Both the position numbers and the translations under genes were made by a program. From Winogradskyella litoriviva (GTDB lineage: Bacteria; Bacteroidota; Bacteroidia; Flavobacteriales; Flavobacteriaceae), in contig NZ_JABRWQ010000002.1 of NCBI RefSeq assembly GCF_013249065.1, forward strand, positions 1 to 64,000: a stretch of 64,000 nt of DNA, read 5' to 3'. The notes beneath the pieces are model-generated. The model was given only the letters and a program-made list of their open reading frames with translations, ran no database searches and had not been told where the DNA came from. This document shows positions 1-7,838 of this stretch, piece by piece. Numbering within the stretch: position 1 is the first letter of the stretch; each line of letters starts with the position of its first letter.

Positions 1-25
1 GACTCGTTGTCTTTGTTTCGGGGTG

Positions 26-55
26 CAAATATAAAACCCTTTTTTAATCCCACAA
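26..55 (-). promoter_or_regulatory. Leftward promoter, probably for a stable RNA gene off the left edge
   Basis: On the minus strand a TTG (53-55) is followed after 19 bp by TATATTTG (26-33), matching the Bacteroidota sigma-A consensus TTG-N19-TAnnTTTG. The same spacing and the same TATATTTGCACCC core occur in front of tRNA-Lys at 21343-21372. The transcript would run leftward out of the window. A tRNA or rRNA target is inference from that similarity. Confidence 0.7.
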
Positions 56-360
56 CTACTTTTTTAATTTTATTTCTGCCTTTTTTTTAATACCCTTGAA
101 ACCACATACATATGAATGCGTTTTTTTTAAAAAGAAACAACTACCCTTTGTGTAATTTACAGAAAATTACAGAAAACAACTTAATAACGCTCTAAATCCA
201 ACCGATTATCTTTCTAAATATAATTTTCTACTATAAAGGTAAAATCTATAATTTTAATTCTTCGTATTAATATTCCTTATATAAAGGCAATAAACTCATC
301 GGATTTTTAAGACTTTTTTGTTCAAATTATAAATCAATAATTATTTTATAGAAACATCAC

Positions 361-391
361 TTTGTCTATTATATATATAGAACTATCTTTG
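361..391 (+). promoter_or_regulatory. Promoter of the thrS-infC-rpmI-rplT operon
   Basis: TTTG at 361-364 is separated by 19 bp from TATCTTTG at 384-391, a full match to the Bacteroidota promoter consensus. It lies 23 bp upstream of the thrS ATG, giving a predicted leader of about 17 nt, too short for a riboswitch or T-box. Confidence 0.75.
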
Positions 392-414
392 TAAGCTAAT
401 ATTTATACTATATA

Positions 415-2355
415 ATGATTAAAATTACTCTACCTGATGGTTCGATTAGGTCTTTTGAGAAAGATGTGACACCGTTTGAAGTGGCTAAAGATATAAGCGA
501 AGGATTTGCTCGTAACGTAATCTCTGCAAAATTCAATGATAAAATTATTGAAATTACTACTCCAATAACTACTAATGGTAGCCTAACTTTATATACATTT
601 AAAGACGATGCTGGTAAAAAAGCATTTTGGCACTCATCTGCGCATGTATTAGCCCAAGCTTTAGAAGAATTATATCCGAATATAAAATTATGGGTTGGTC
701 CAGCCATTGAGAATGGTTTTTATTATGATGTAGATTTAGCCGAAGGCTCAATCTCCGAAAAAGACTTTAAGACTATTGAAAATAAAATAATTGAAATAGC
801 TAGAGGTAAACACGATTTCAAAATGCGTAATGTTTCTAAGTCAGAGGCATTATCTTATTATAAAGATAAAAACGATTATAAAGTTGAACTAATTGAAAAC
901 CTCGAAGACGGTACAATTAGTTTCTGTGATCATTCAACGTTCACAGATTTGTGTCGTGGTGGTCATATTCCAAATACCGGAATTATAAAGGCTGTAAAAA
1001 TATTGAGTGTTGCTGGAGCTTATTATAAAGGAGATGAAAAAAACAAACAACTCACTAGAGTATATGGTATTTCATTCCCAAAACAAAAAGAGTTAACTGA
1101 ATATCTTAATTTATTAGAAGAAGCAAAAAAAAGAGATCACAGAAAACTTGGCAAAGAATTAGAGCTATTCACATTTTCCCAAAAAGTAGGTCAAGGATTA
1201 CCTTTATGGTTACCTAAAGGAGCTGCGCTTCGCGAACGTCTAGAAAACTTCTTAAAAGCAGCGCAAAAGAAAGCAGGCTATGAAATGGTCGTTACACCTC
1301 ATATTGGCCAAAAGGAATTATATGTTACTTCTGGACATTATGCTAAATATGGAGAAGACAGTTTTCAACCTATTACAACACCAGCTGAAGGAGAAGAGTT
1401 TTTATTAAAACCAATGAACTGCCCTCATCACTGCGAAATTTATAATAGCAAGCCGTTTTCATATAAAGAATTGCCAAAACGTTTTGCAGAATTTGGTACA
1501 GTATACAGATACGAACAAAGTGGTGAATTACATGGATTAACTAGAGTAAGGGGCTTTACTCAAGACGATGCTCACATTTTCTGTACACCTGATCAATTAG
1601 ACAAAGAATTCAAGGATGTAATAGACTTAGTTCTTTATGTTTTTGGTTCTTTAGGTTTTGAAAACTTTACTGCACAAGTATCCTTAAGAGACCCAGAAAA
1701 TCCGGATAAGTATATAGGTAGTGATGAAAACTGGGAGAAAGCTGAAAAAGCAATTTTAAATGCAGCTATAGATAAAGGTTTAAATTATGTTGTAGAAACT
1801 GGCGAAGCTGCTTTTTATGGTCCTAAATTAGACTTTATGGTTAAAGATGCATTAGGAAGACAATGGCAATTAGGAACTATACAGGTAGATTATAACCTGC
1901 CTGAGCGTTTTGATCTTACTTACAAAGGAAGTGATAACGAAATGCACAGACCTGTTATGATTCATCGAGCACCATTCGGTAGTATGGAACGCTTTGTGGC
2001 TATTTTATTAGAACATACAGGTGGCAATTTCCCTTTATGGTTAATGCCAGAGCAAGTAATTATTCTCTCAATAAGTGAGAAATATGAAAAATACGCCGAA
2101 AAAGTTTTAAATGTGCTAGAAAATGACGAAATTCGCGCCCTCACAGACAACAGGAATGAAACTGTAGGTAAGAAAATTCGCGAAGCTGAAATGCAAAAGT
2201 TTCCGTATATGATTATTGTCGGTGAACAAGAAGAAAAAGACAATACAATAACTGTGCGTCAACATGGTGGTGAAGACCTTGGCACAATTACTGTAGAAGA
2301 CTTTGTGAAAATAGTAAATGATAGAGTTAATAAAAGTTTAAAGACTTTTAAATAA
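415..2355 (+). CDS. thrS: Threonyl-tRNA synthetase
   Basis: Class II synthetase that charges tRNA-Thr in the cytoplasm. The 646 residues match the usual length and order: TGS domain (about 1-60), editing domain with the HxxxH motif H73-SSA-H77 and the CRGGH motif, catalytic core, and a C-terminal anticodon-binding domain (about 545-646). The zinc ligands of the core appear intact: Cys336 in MNCPHH, His387 in DDAHIF and His517 in MIHRAPFG, followed by the motif 3 stretch GSMERF. The ATG at 415 follows a consensus promoter by 23 bp. It is the first gene of a thrS-infC-rpmI-rplT translation operon, with only 16 bp to infC. Identification is secure. Confidence 0.98.
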   Translation: MIKITLPDGSIRSFEKDVTPFEVAKDISEGFARNVISAKFNDKIIEITTPITTNGSLTLYTFKDDAGKKAFWHSSAHVLAQALEELYPNIKLWVGPAIENGFYYDVDLAEGSISEKDFKTIENKIIEIARGKHDFKMRNVSKSEALSYYKDKNDYKVELIENLEDGTISFCDHSTFTDLCRGGHIPNTGIIKAVKILSVAGAYYKGDEKNKQLTRVYGISFPKQKELTEYLNLLEEAKKRDHRKLGKELELFTFSQKVGQGLPLWLPKGAALRERLENFLKAAQKKAGYEMVVTPHIGQKELYVTSGHYAKYGEDSFQPITTPAEGEEFLLKPMNCPHHCEIYNSKPFSYKELPKRFAEFGTVYRYEQSGELHGLTRVRGFTQDDAHIFCTPDQLDKEFKDVIDLVLYVFGSLGFENFTAQVSLRDPENPDKYIGSDENWEKAEKAILNAAIDKGLNYVVETGEAAFYGPKLDFMVKDALGRQWQLGTIQVDYNLPERFDLTYKGSDNEMHRPVMIHRAPFGSMERFVAILLEHTGGNFPLWLMPEQVIILSISEKYEKYAEKVLNVLENDEIRALTDNRNETVGKKIREAEMQKFPYMIIVGEQEEKDNTITVRQHGGEDLGTITVEDFVKIVNDRVNKSLKTFK

Positions 2356-2371
2356 TATAAGTTTAATTTAA

Positions 2372-2938
2372 ATTACAGAAGCCATAGCAATACGTAGAAA
2401 CAGAAAGAATTATACAAGACGTGTATCTCAAGAAGATAAACACCGTATAAATTCTAAAATCAGATCTGAAGAAGTAAGACTAGTCGGAGATAATGTCGAA
2501 ATAGGTGTATACCCTGTTAAAAAGGCTTTATTAATTGCCGATGAACAAGGGTTAGATCTTGTTGAGATATCGCCAAATGCGACGCCTCCTGTTTGTAAAG
2601 TTATGGATTATAAAAAATTCCTTTACGAACAGAAGAAAAGAGAAAAAGCGCTAAAATCTAAAGCAACCAAAGTTGTTGTGAAAGAAATTCGTTTTGGTCC
2701 TCAAACTGACGACCATGATTATGAATTTAAAAGAAAACATGCTGAAAAATTCTTAAAGGATGGCGCAAAGTTAAAAGCCTTTGTGTTTTTTAAAGGACGA
2801 TCCATTGTATTTAAAGAGCAAGGGCAAATTTTATTATTAAAATTAGCTCAAGATCTTGAAGAATTTGGTAAGGTAGAACAAATGCCTAAATTAGAAGGAA
2901 AGCGAATGATTATGTTCATTTCGCCAAAGAAAAAGTAA
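2372..2938 (+). CDS. infC: Translation initiation factor IF-3 with a non-AUG (AUU) start
   Basis: IF-3 binds the 30S subunit and checks start-codon selection. The first in-frame ATG (2603) would leave only 111 residues and remove most of the N-terminal domain. The frame is open back to a TAA at 2369-2371, and the codons just after it read [12 protein letters not shown], the usual flavobacterial IF-3 N-terminus. I therefore start at ATT 2372, giving 188 residues. ATA at 2384 is an alternative. The N domain holds the VGDNVE and LVEISPNA motifs, and the C domain holds the EIRFGP and [10 protein letters not shown] motifs. AUU starts are known for infC in other bacteria, where IF-3 limits its own synthesis by rejecting non-canonical starts. 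The start is inference; the gene identity is secure. Confidence 0.93.
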   Translation: MTEAIAIRRNRKNYTRRVSQEDKHRINSKIRSEEVRLVGDNVEIGVYPVKKALLIADEQGLDLVEISPNATPPVCKVMDYKKFLYEQKKREKALKSKATKVVVKEIRFGPQTDDHDYEFKRKHAEKFLKDGAKLKAFVFFKGRSIVFKEQGQILLLKLAQDLEEFGKVEQMPKLEGKRMIMFISPKKK

Positions 2939-2942
2939 AAAA

Positions 2943-2959
2943 TGCTGAGTTACTCAGCA
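2943..2959 (+). promoter_or_regulatory. Perfect 7-bp hairpin between infC and rpmI
   Basis: TGCTGAG (2943-2949), loop TTA, CTCAGCA (2953-2959). It starts 4 nt after the infC stop codon and has no T-run after it, so it is not a standard intrinsic terminator. It could be an mRNA processing or stability site, or part of L20 autoregulation; the sequence does not decide. Confidence 0.4.
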
Positions 2960-2999
2960 ATATGATAATAAGCGAAACGTAAATTTAAAAGAGGACAAA

Positions 3000-3197
3000 A
3001 TGCCTAAAATGAAAACAAAATCGAGTGCTAAGAAACGTTTTAAACTAACTGGCACTGGTAAAATCAAAAGAAAGCACGCTTTTAAGAGTCACATATTGAC
3101 AAAAAAATCTAAAAAGCGTAAGCTAGCGTTAACTCATGATGCTTTAGTAGATAAAGCAGATGAGAACAATATTAAAACAATGTTACGTTTAAAGTAA
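3000..3197 (+). CDS. rpmI: Large ribosomal subunit protein bL35
   Basis: A small basic protein of the 50S subunit, 65 residues, the usual bL35 length. The N-terminus [20 protein letters not shown] is the family signature, and the C-terminus carries the lysine/arginine-rich KSKKRK run. It lies 61 bp after infC and 105 bp before rplT, the universal infC-rpmI-rplT order. The purine-rich stretch AAAAGAGGACAAA before the ATG is one of the few Shine-Dalgarno-like sequences in the window. Confidence 0.97.
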   Translation: MPKMKTKSSAKKRFKLTGTGKIKRKHAFKSHILTKKSKKRKLALTHDALVDKADENNIKTMLRLK

Positions 3198-3201
3198 TAT
3201 C

Positions 3202-3281
3202 GTTTTAATCGGTTAAAACAATTTATAAACCCTGGAGTTAGGCAAAAATATTTAGCAAGTGTCATTTAAATTGACCGCCTA
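3202..3281 (+). promoter_or_regulatory. Structured rpmI-rplT intergenic RNA, candidate bL20 autoregulatory site
   Basis: The 105-bp spacer holds two foldable units. GTTTTAA (3202-3208) pairs with TTAAAAC (3213-3219) around a TCGG loop. Further on, TAGGC (3239-3243) pairs with GCCTA (3277-3281) and encloses GTCA (3261-3264) pairing with TGAC (3272-3275). Neither is followed by a T-run. In several phyla bL20 represses its own operon by binding structured leader mRNA. That this spacer does so here is inference from position. Confidence 0.4.
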
Positions 3282-3302
3282 CTACAAAAAACAATTAAAG
3301 AA

Positions 3303-3647
3303 ATGCCAAGATCAGTAAATTCAGTAGCGAAAAGAGCCAGAAGAAAAAAGGTTCTTAAGCAAGCAAAAGGTTACTTTGGAAGACGTAAAAACGTTTGGAC
3401 AGTAGCAAAAAATGCGGTTGATAAAGCGATGCAATATTCGTACAGAGACCGTAGAAACAAAAAAAGAACATTCCGTTCGTTATGGATTATGCGTATAAAC
3501 GCAGGTGCAAGACAACATGGAATGAGCTATTCAAAATTTATGGGAGGATTAAAAGCTAATAATATTGACTTGAACCGTAAGGTACTTGCTGATTTAGCAA
3601 TGAATCACCCAGAAGCTTTTGAAGCAATTATAAACAAAGTTAAGTAA
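3303..3647 (+). CDS. rplT: Large ribosomal subunit protein bL20
   Basis: Early-assembly 50S protein that binds 23S rRNA and often autoregulates its operon. The 114 residues are the usual length. The N-terminal basic helix [20 protein letters not shown] and the motifs [26 protein letters not shown] and [13 protein letters not shown] are all present. It is the last gene of the thrS operon and is followed 37 bp later by an intrinsic terminator. The long structured spacer before it suggests control separate from rpmI. Confidence 0.98.
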   Translation: MPRSVNSVAKRARRKKVLKQAKGYFGRRKNVWTVAKNAVDKAMQYSYRDRRNKKRTFRSLWIMRINAGARQHGMSYSKFMGGLKANNIDLNRKVLADLAMNHPEAFEAIINKVK

Positions 3648-3683
3648 GGCTTTTAGCCAAATTAATAACAACATTTCGCTTAT

Positions 3684-3718
3684 AAAAATCCGGTTCATTC
3701 GTTTGAATCGGATTTTTT
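3684..3718 (+). terminator. Intrinsic terminator of the thrS-rplT operon
   Basis: ATCCGGTTCA pairs with TGAATCGGAT (10 bp with one G-U) around the loop TTCGTT, and is followed by a T-rich run. It lies 40 bp after the rplT stop and before the HAD phosphatase gene. Confidence 0.88.
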
Positions 3719-3750
3719 ATTTCTCAAATTCGAAAAACTAAACAAAGCAT

Positions 3751-4554
3751 ATGAATACAATTAAAATGGTTGTCACTGACATGGATGGTACATTACTTAA
3801 TTCAAACCATAATGTTAGTAATAGATTCTTTAATGTATTTAAGGAATTGAAACAAAATAATATTTTATTTGTTGCTGCAAGTGGAAGACCTTATTATAGC
3901 ATCGTTGAAAAACTTCATACTATAAAAGATGACATAATTATAGTTGCTGAAAATGGAGGGCTAATTATTCAGAATGAAGCTGTACTACTATCCAACTCAT
4001 TAGATTCAGAAAAACTAGATGAATTATATAATTTAGTTACACCTATAGAAAACACCTACCCTATCTTCTGTACTAGACATAAAGCATATATAAAAAGAGC
4101 ACCAAATAAAATAGTAACAATTCTAGCTGAATATTATTCTAATTATAGCCTCATAGATTCTATAAATGAAATAGAAGATGATGTTATTAAGATTGCATTA
4201 TATCATAGTATCAATTCTGAAGAACATATTTATCCACATCTAAAACATTTAAAGCCTAAACTTAGTGTTGTAGTTTCTGGAAATCATTGGGTAGATATTT
4301 CTGAGGCCATTAATAATAAGGGAAATGCAATTACAATTCTTCAAAAACACCACAATATTTTACCTTCCGAAACTATGGCCTTTGGAGACTATAATAATGA
4401 TATAGAATTATTAAAATGTGCCAAATATAGTTACGCTATGGCTAATGCACATTCAAATGTAAAAGCAATTGCTAAATTTGAAACAAAATCTAACGATAAT
4501 TTTGGTGTAGAACTCATTTTAGAAAAATTAATTGCCGAAAAGCGTAAGTACTAA
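3751..4554 (+). CDS. Cof-type HAD-IIB family sugar/nucleotide phosphatase
   Basis: Cytoplasmic haloacid-dehalogenase-fold hydrolase of the Cof/YidA group, likely acting on sugar phosphates, FMN or similar phosphomonoesters; the substrate cannot be read from sequence. Motif I is D10-M-D12-G-T, with the nucleophile and general acid aspartates. Motif II is the SGRP stretch near residue 45, motif III the lysine of NNKGNAI, and motif IV the acidic GDYNNDIE. The long insert between motifs II and III is the C2 cap of the IIB class. The 267 residues fit the family. The last 27 bp overlap the convergent yjbQ-like gene on the other strand. Confidence 0.88.
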   Translation: MNTIKMVVTDMDGTLLNSNHNVSNRFFNVFKELKQNNILFVAASGRPYYSIVEKLHTIKDDIIIVAENGGLIIQNEAVLLSNSLDSEKLDELYNLVTPIENTYPIFCTRHKAYIKRAPNKIVTILAEYYSNYSLIDSINEIEDDVIKIALYHSINSEEHIYPHLKHLKPKLSVVVSGNHWVDISEAINNKGNAITILQKHHNILPSETMAFGDYNNDIELLKCAKYSYAMANAHSNVKAIAKFETKSNDNFGVELILEKLIAEKRKY

Positions 4555-4950
4555 ATTTCTTCCTTCTCCTCTATTTCTATGTTCGCAGAGATAAATACCT
4601 TGCCATATTCCAAGATTTAACTTACCATTAGTAACGGGAATTTGTACAGAAGCTCCCAATAAAGATGCTTTAATATGAGCAGGCATATCGTCTGCTCCTT
4701 CATAAATGTGCCTATAATAATTCTGATTTTCTGGCACCATTTCATTAATATGGCTTTCAAAATCTATTCTTACTGTTGGGTCTGCATTTTCATTTATAGT
4801 TAAGCTTGCGGAAGTATGTTTAATAAACACTTGTAATTGGCCGATTTTTATTTGACTTATTTCTGGAACAGCATTTATTATTTCCGATGTTATAAGGTGA
4901 AAGCCTCTAGAAAATTGTCTTAGTTTAATTTCTCGCTGAAAAAATTGCAT
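4528..4950 (-). CDS. YjbQ family protein (UPF0047, secondary thiamine-phosphate synthase type)
   Basis: A 140-residue single-domain protein of the widespread YjbQ/UPF0047 family. Some members rescue thiamine-phosphate synthase mutants, but the physiological role is unsettled. Family motifs are visible: the HTSASL stretch near residue 46, DDMPAHIKASLLG near residue 87, and GIWQGIYLCEHR near the C-terminus, with the conserved His and Glu residues that line the pocket. It is transcribed convergently to the HAD phosphatase and shares 27 bp with it, so each gene may act as antisense to the other's 3' end. No partner genes are adjacent. Confidence 0.88.
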   Translation of the reverse strand: MQFFQREIKLRQFSRGFHLITSEIINAVPEISQIKIGQLQVFIKHTSASLTINENADPTVRIDFESHINEMVPENQNYYRHIYEGADDMPAHIKASLLGASVQIPVTNGKLNLGIWQGIYLCEHRNRGEGRNLVLTLFGN

Positions 4951-5250
4951 TTATATTTTGAATTATAAGAATACCGAATTATTTAAAACTTGAGTATGCT
5001 CTTATTGTTAACATATTAATTACTAATATATAATACTAAAACTTCCCCTTTAATAATAAATAAAATTATTCTAATGTGCTAATTCTCATAATTTTAAAAT
5101 CAATTTAACGGATATTTAAGTAAATCATCACAGATAATAAATAAATGAAAATTTATTTACTAAATTATAAAACTATTCTTTATTTAACTAAAATAAAGAT
5201 TCGACGATTAATAGTATCAATGTTAAAATTAATCTAATTATTGTAAAATT
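4951..5250. other. 300-bp AT-rich intergenic region
   Basis: It separates the leftward yjbQ-like gene from the rightward lipoprotein and should hold both promoters, but I find no clean TAnnTTTG element. The only structure is a low-complexity inverted repeat at 5139-5158 (AAATAAAT / ATTTATTT). No open reading frame with gene-like composition is seen. Confidence 0.5.
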
Positions 5251-6378
5251 ATGAAACAAATAAAAATTAAAAAATTCACTCTTATACTTCTAGGGATGTT
5301 ATTAATTGGAGCATATAGTTGTGACTATGAATCTATCGATTCCTCTGACATAACTGCCGATAAAAAAGGAAATAAAGGCAATAAAGGAAATTCAAATAGA
5401 ACTAATCTTAATTTATTACAAGCATGTAGTATCATCTCCTCTACAAACTTATATGCAGGTCAAAATATTTTAGTAGGAGAAGTTACTGTAGACATTGAGG
5501 GAGATAACTATATTATTACTTATAATATAACAAATAATGAATATTGTCTATCTGAATCTCATTTATCTGTGGTTAACACTCCGGAAGATTTTCCAATGTC
5601 AGGAGGTGGAAATCCAAAAAATGGACATTTTGAATTTAGCGAATCTCACGGATGTGTTTCTTCTTTTTCATATGAAGTTCCTATATCGAAAGGCACATAT
5701 ATAGCAGCTCACGGTGTTGTTAATTGTGTAGATTCTTATGATGATATACAATTTGATACTTCTTTGCCAGAAACTCTTGATTTTTGTTTAAGAACTGGTC
5801 GTGAAGTAGAAAATGCAAAAGGATATTTTAAGTTAGTTGTTGAAGAGGGAGATTTGGCAGGAACATATTGGGCTTGGTGTGCAGACGTAAGCTTAGCAAT
5901 CAATGCTTCTGGCCAAGATATTTGTTATGAAGATTTTGATGTGCTTTCGTTAAGTGACGATTTATCTTCAATCATTTCGGAATCCGATAATATAGATAAT
6001 GCCCTTTGGTTGATTAATAATGTTGATACTCTTTTAGAAAGCAATGAATATTTATATGGACATGTTCAATGGGCTTTTTGGAAATTATTAAACAATCAAG
6101 ATTGTGTTGGGTGTAATTCTAACCTAAATTTACCTATTGGTGATTATACGGTTAAAGGAATGGAAATTGTTGATTTAGCTTTAACAAATGGAGATAATTA
6201 TATACCTGAGTGTTCTGAAAATAGAATAATTGTTCTTAATGATGGTGTTAATCAACCTCTTATTGTTCCTGTAACAATAAATTGCGAAAGTTCAGGTGAT
6301 TGTGAGGAAACAGCTTGGGCTGATGGTTGTGACTTTCCAGGTAACAATTGGGCAACCTATTTTCACTATTCTAATTGA
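5251..6378 (+). CDS. Cysteine-rich lipoprotein with thioester-domain-like residues, unknown function
   Basis: A lipoprotein signal runs to A-Y-S-C24, so the protein is predicted to sit on the outer membrane. A low-complexity KGNKGNKGN linker follows (about 39-49). The body holds many cysteines (59, 99, 135, 159, 179, 210, 225, 285, 288, 321, 345, 351, 360). Two segments stand out: W-A-W-C210-A-D and V-Q273-W-A-F-W. These resemble the Cys motif and the hydrophobic-Q-x-A-hydrophobic-W motif that form the internal Cys-Gln thioester in surface adhesins of Gram-positive bacteria. The C-terminus keeps an ETAWADG...GNNWATYF motif common at the ends of secreted flavobacterial proteins. A single-gene unit: AT-rich DNA before it, a terminator after it. 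The thioester idea is inference; the gene itself is convincing. Confidence 0.75.
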   Translation: MKQIKIKKFTLILLGMLLIGAYSCDYESIDSSDITADKKGNKGNKGNSNRTNLNLLQACSIISSTNLYAGQNILVGEVTVDIEGDNYIITYNITNNEYCLSESHLSVVNTPEDFPMSGGGNPKNGHFEFSESHGCVSSFSYEVPISKGTYIAAHGVVNCVDSYDDIQFDTSLPETLDFCLRTGREVENAKGYFKLVVEEGDLAGTYWAWCADVSLAINASGQDICYEDFDVLSLSDDLSSIISESDNIDNALWLINNVDTLLESNEYLYGHVQWAFWKLLNNQDCVGCNSNLNLPIGDYTVKGMEIVDLALTNGDNYIPECSENRIIVLNDGVNQPLIVPVTINCESSGDCEETAWADGCDFPGNNWATYFHYSN

Positions 6379-6403
6379 GACAAAACAAATTTTATAATTT
6401 CTT

Positions 6404-6436
6404 AACTCGGTTTCTGTTGGAACCGAGTTTTTTATT
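6404..6436 (+). terminator. Intrinsic terminator after the cysteine-rich lipoprotein
   Basis: AACTCGGTTTC pairs with GGAACCGAGTT (11 bp with one G-U) around TGTT, followed by TTTTTATTT. It begins 26 bp after the stop codon. There is no T-run on the other strand, so it serves the plus strand only. Confidence 0.88.
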
Positions 6437-6463
6437 TAGATACAATCACTCAAAAAAATCGTT

Positions 6464-7729
6464 TTAAGTCTTCTGTTTCTTCTTTTTAGCTGCAGGAAAC
6501 AAAACATTATTTAAAATTAATCGATAACCTGGTGAGGTTGGATGTAAATCTAATTCAGTTTTTGGATCGCCTACCCTATGTGTATAATCTTCTGGATCGT
6601 GACCTCCATAGAACGTAAAAAATCCTTTTCCTTTTATTCCATGAATGTATTTTGCTTCACCATTGGTTCTATTTTCTCCCATCACCAAAACATTAGATTT
6701 TATTTGTTCTCTTGTAAATGAAGTGGTTTGTCCCATAAATCCTTTTACTAATGCTGTATGATTTTGGGTTAACATTGTAGGTATTGGATCCCATTTAGCA
6801 GAATATTCCATTAATGAAAAATAATCTGTGGTTTTAGGGATTTTACGTTTTTGAGTCATGTCTATACTAGAAAACTCATATACATTTGGACTTCGTTCTA
6901 GGATGAAATCTTTAAACGCAAAAGTAGCTTTATAATCAATTTTACTTTGATAACTTGGATCACTAGCATCACCATCGAACATTGGTTCGCAAATGTCAAC
7001 ACCTTCTGCAGATAATGCAATATCAAAACTATCTGTTGCAGAACACATAGCAAACATAAATCCACCACCTACAACGTAATCTCTTATTTTTAGTGCAACA
7101 GCTAACTTCTCTTCAGAAACTTTAGAATAACCTAATTTTTCAGCTAATGCCTCTGCATTTTTCTTTTCTTCAATATACCAAGAAGCAGATCTATAAGTTC
7201 TATAAAACTTTCCATATTGACCTGTAAAATCTTCATGATGTAAGTGTAACCAATCATAAAGTAATAATTCATCATTTAAGACTTCCTCATCATATATAGT
7301 TTCATATGGGATTTCAGCATAAGTCAATACCATCGTTACTGCATCATCCCATGGTTGTTTACCATAAGGTGTATATACCGCAATTTTTGGTGCTTTTTCT
7401 AATATTACTGCTTCTTGATTTACAGCAGGACTCGCAATATCTTCTAAAATTTTAGCTGCTTTAGTATTAGAAATAACTTCAAATGAAACCCCTCTAATTT
7501 GACATTCGCGCTGAATAATTTCTGCATCAGGTAATAAGAACGATCCACCTCTATAATTTAACAACCACTTTACTTTTAGTTCTCTTTCTAGCGTCCAATA
7601 GGTAACACCATAGGCTTTAAGGTGGTTTTGCTGTGTTTCTGCATCCATAGGAATTAAAATATAAGATGCATAAGCCTTTACACTTAAAAATAGTACTAAA
7701 CAGAATATAAAATATTTTTTCAAGTCCAT
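6464..7729 (-). CDS. Exported protein with a class I amidotransferase-like fold (often mis-named asparagine synthetase B)
   Basis: A conserved flavobacterial protein of 421 residues with a signal peptide cleaved near A-Y-A21-S. Databases often call this family asparagine synthetase B, but there is no Cys at position 2, no Ntn glutaminase domain and no ATP pyrophosphatase SGGxDS motif. What is visible is an alternating strand-helix layout with a nucleophile-elbow-like GGGFMFAMC229SATD and a late GGHDPEDYTH segment, similar in outline to class I glutamine-amidotransferase or ThuA-like folds. It also has an HLHHEDFTG motif near residue 162. An exported hydrolase or binding protein is plausible; the substrate is unknown. 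It is flanked by a terminator on one side and the AI-2E permease gene, 109 bp upstream, on the other. Confidence 0.7.
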   Translation of the reverse strand: MDLKKYFIFCLVLFLSVKAYASYILIPMDAETQQNHLKAYGVTYWTLERELKVKWLLNYRGGSFLLPDAEIIQRECQIRGVSFEVISNTKAAKILEDIASPAVNQEAVILEKAPKIAVYTPYGKQPWDDAVTMVLTYAEIPYETIYDEEVLNDELLLYDWLHLHHEDFTGQYGKFYRTYRSASWYIEEKKNAEALAEKLGYSKVSEEKLAVALKIRDYVVGGGFMFAMCSATDSFDIALSAEGVDICEPMFDGDASDPSYQSKIDYKATFAFKDFILERSPNVYEFSSIDMTQKRKIPKTTDYFSLMEYSAKWDPIPTMLTQNHTALVKGFMGQTTSFTREQIKSNVLVMGENRTNGEAKYIHGIKGKGFFTFYGGHDPEDYTHRVGDPKTELDLHPTSPGYRLILNNVLFPAAKKKKQKT

Positions 7730-7838
7730 TAATATTTTAACGAAATATAAGGATATTTTAGTCTATTAAGACTGGTTTTATCATTCTTTTAAGACCTTAA
7801 AAGGCAATAACTAATTATATCAATTAAGCTATAGAATT

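Noticed and set aside
408..707. A 99-codon minus-strand frame opposite thrS
   Set aside because: It lies wholly opposite a well-conserved gene, has no promoter and no recognisable protein features.
5139..5158. Inverted repeat AAATAAAT/ATTTATTT in the 4951-5250 spacer
   Set aside because: Low-complexity A/T sequence with no T-run; expected by chance in DNA this AT-rich.
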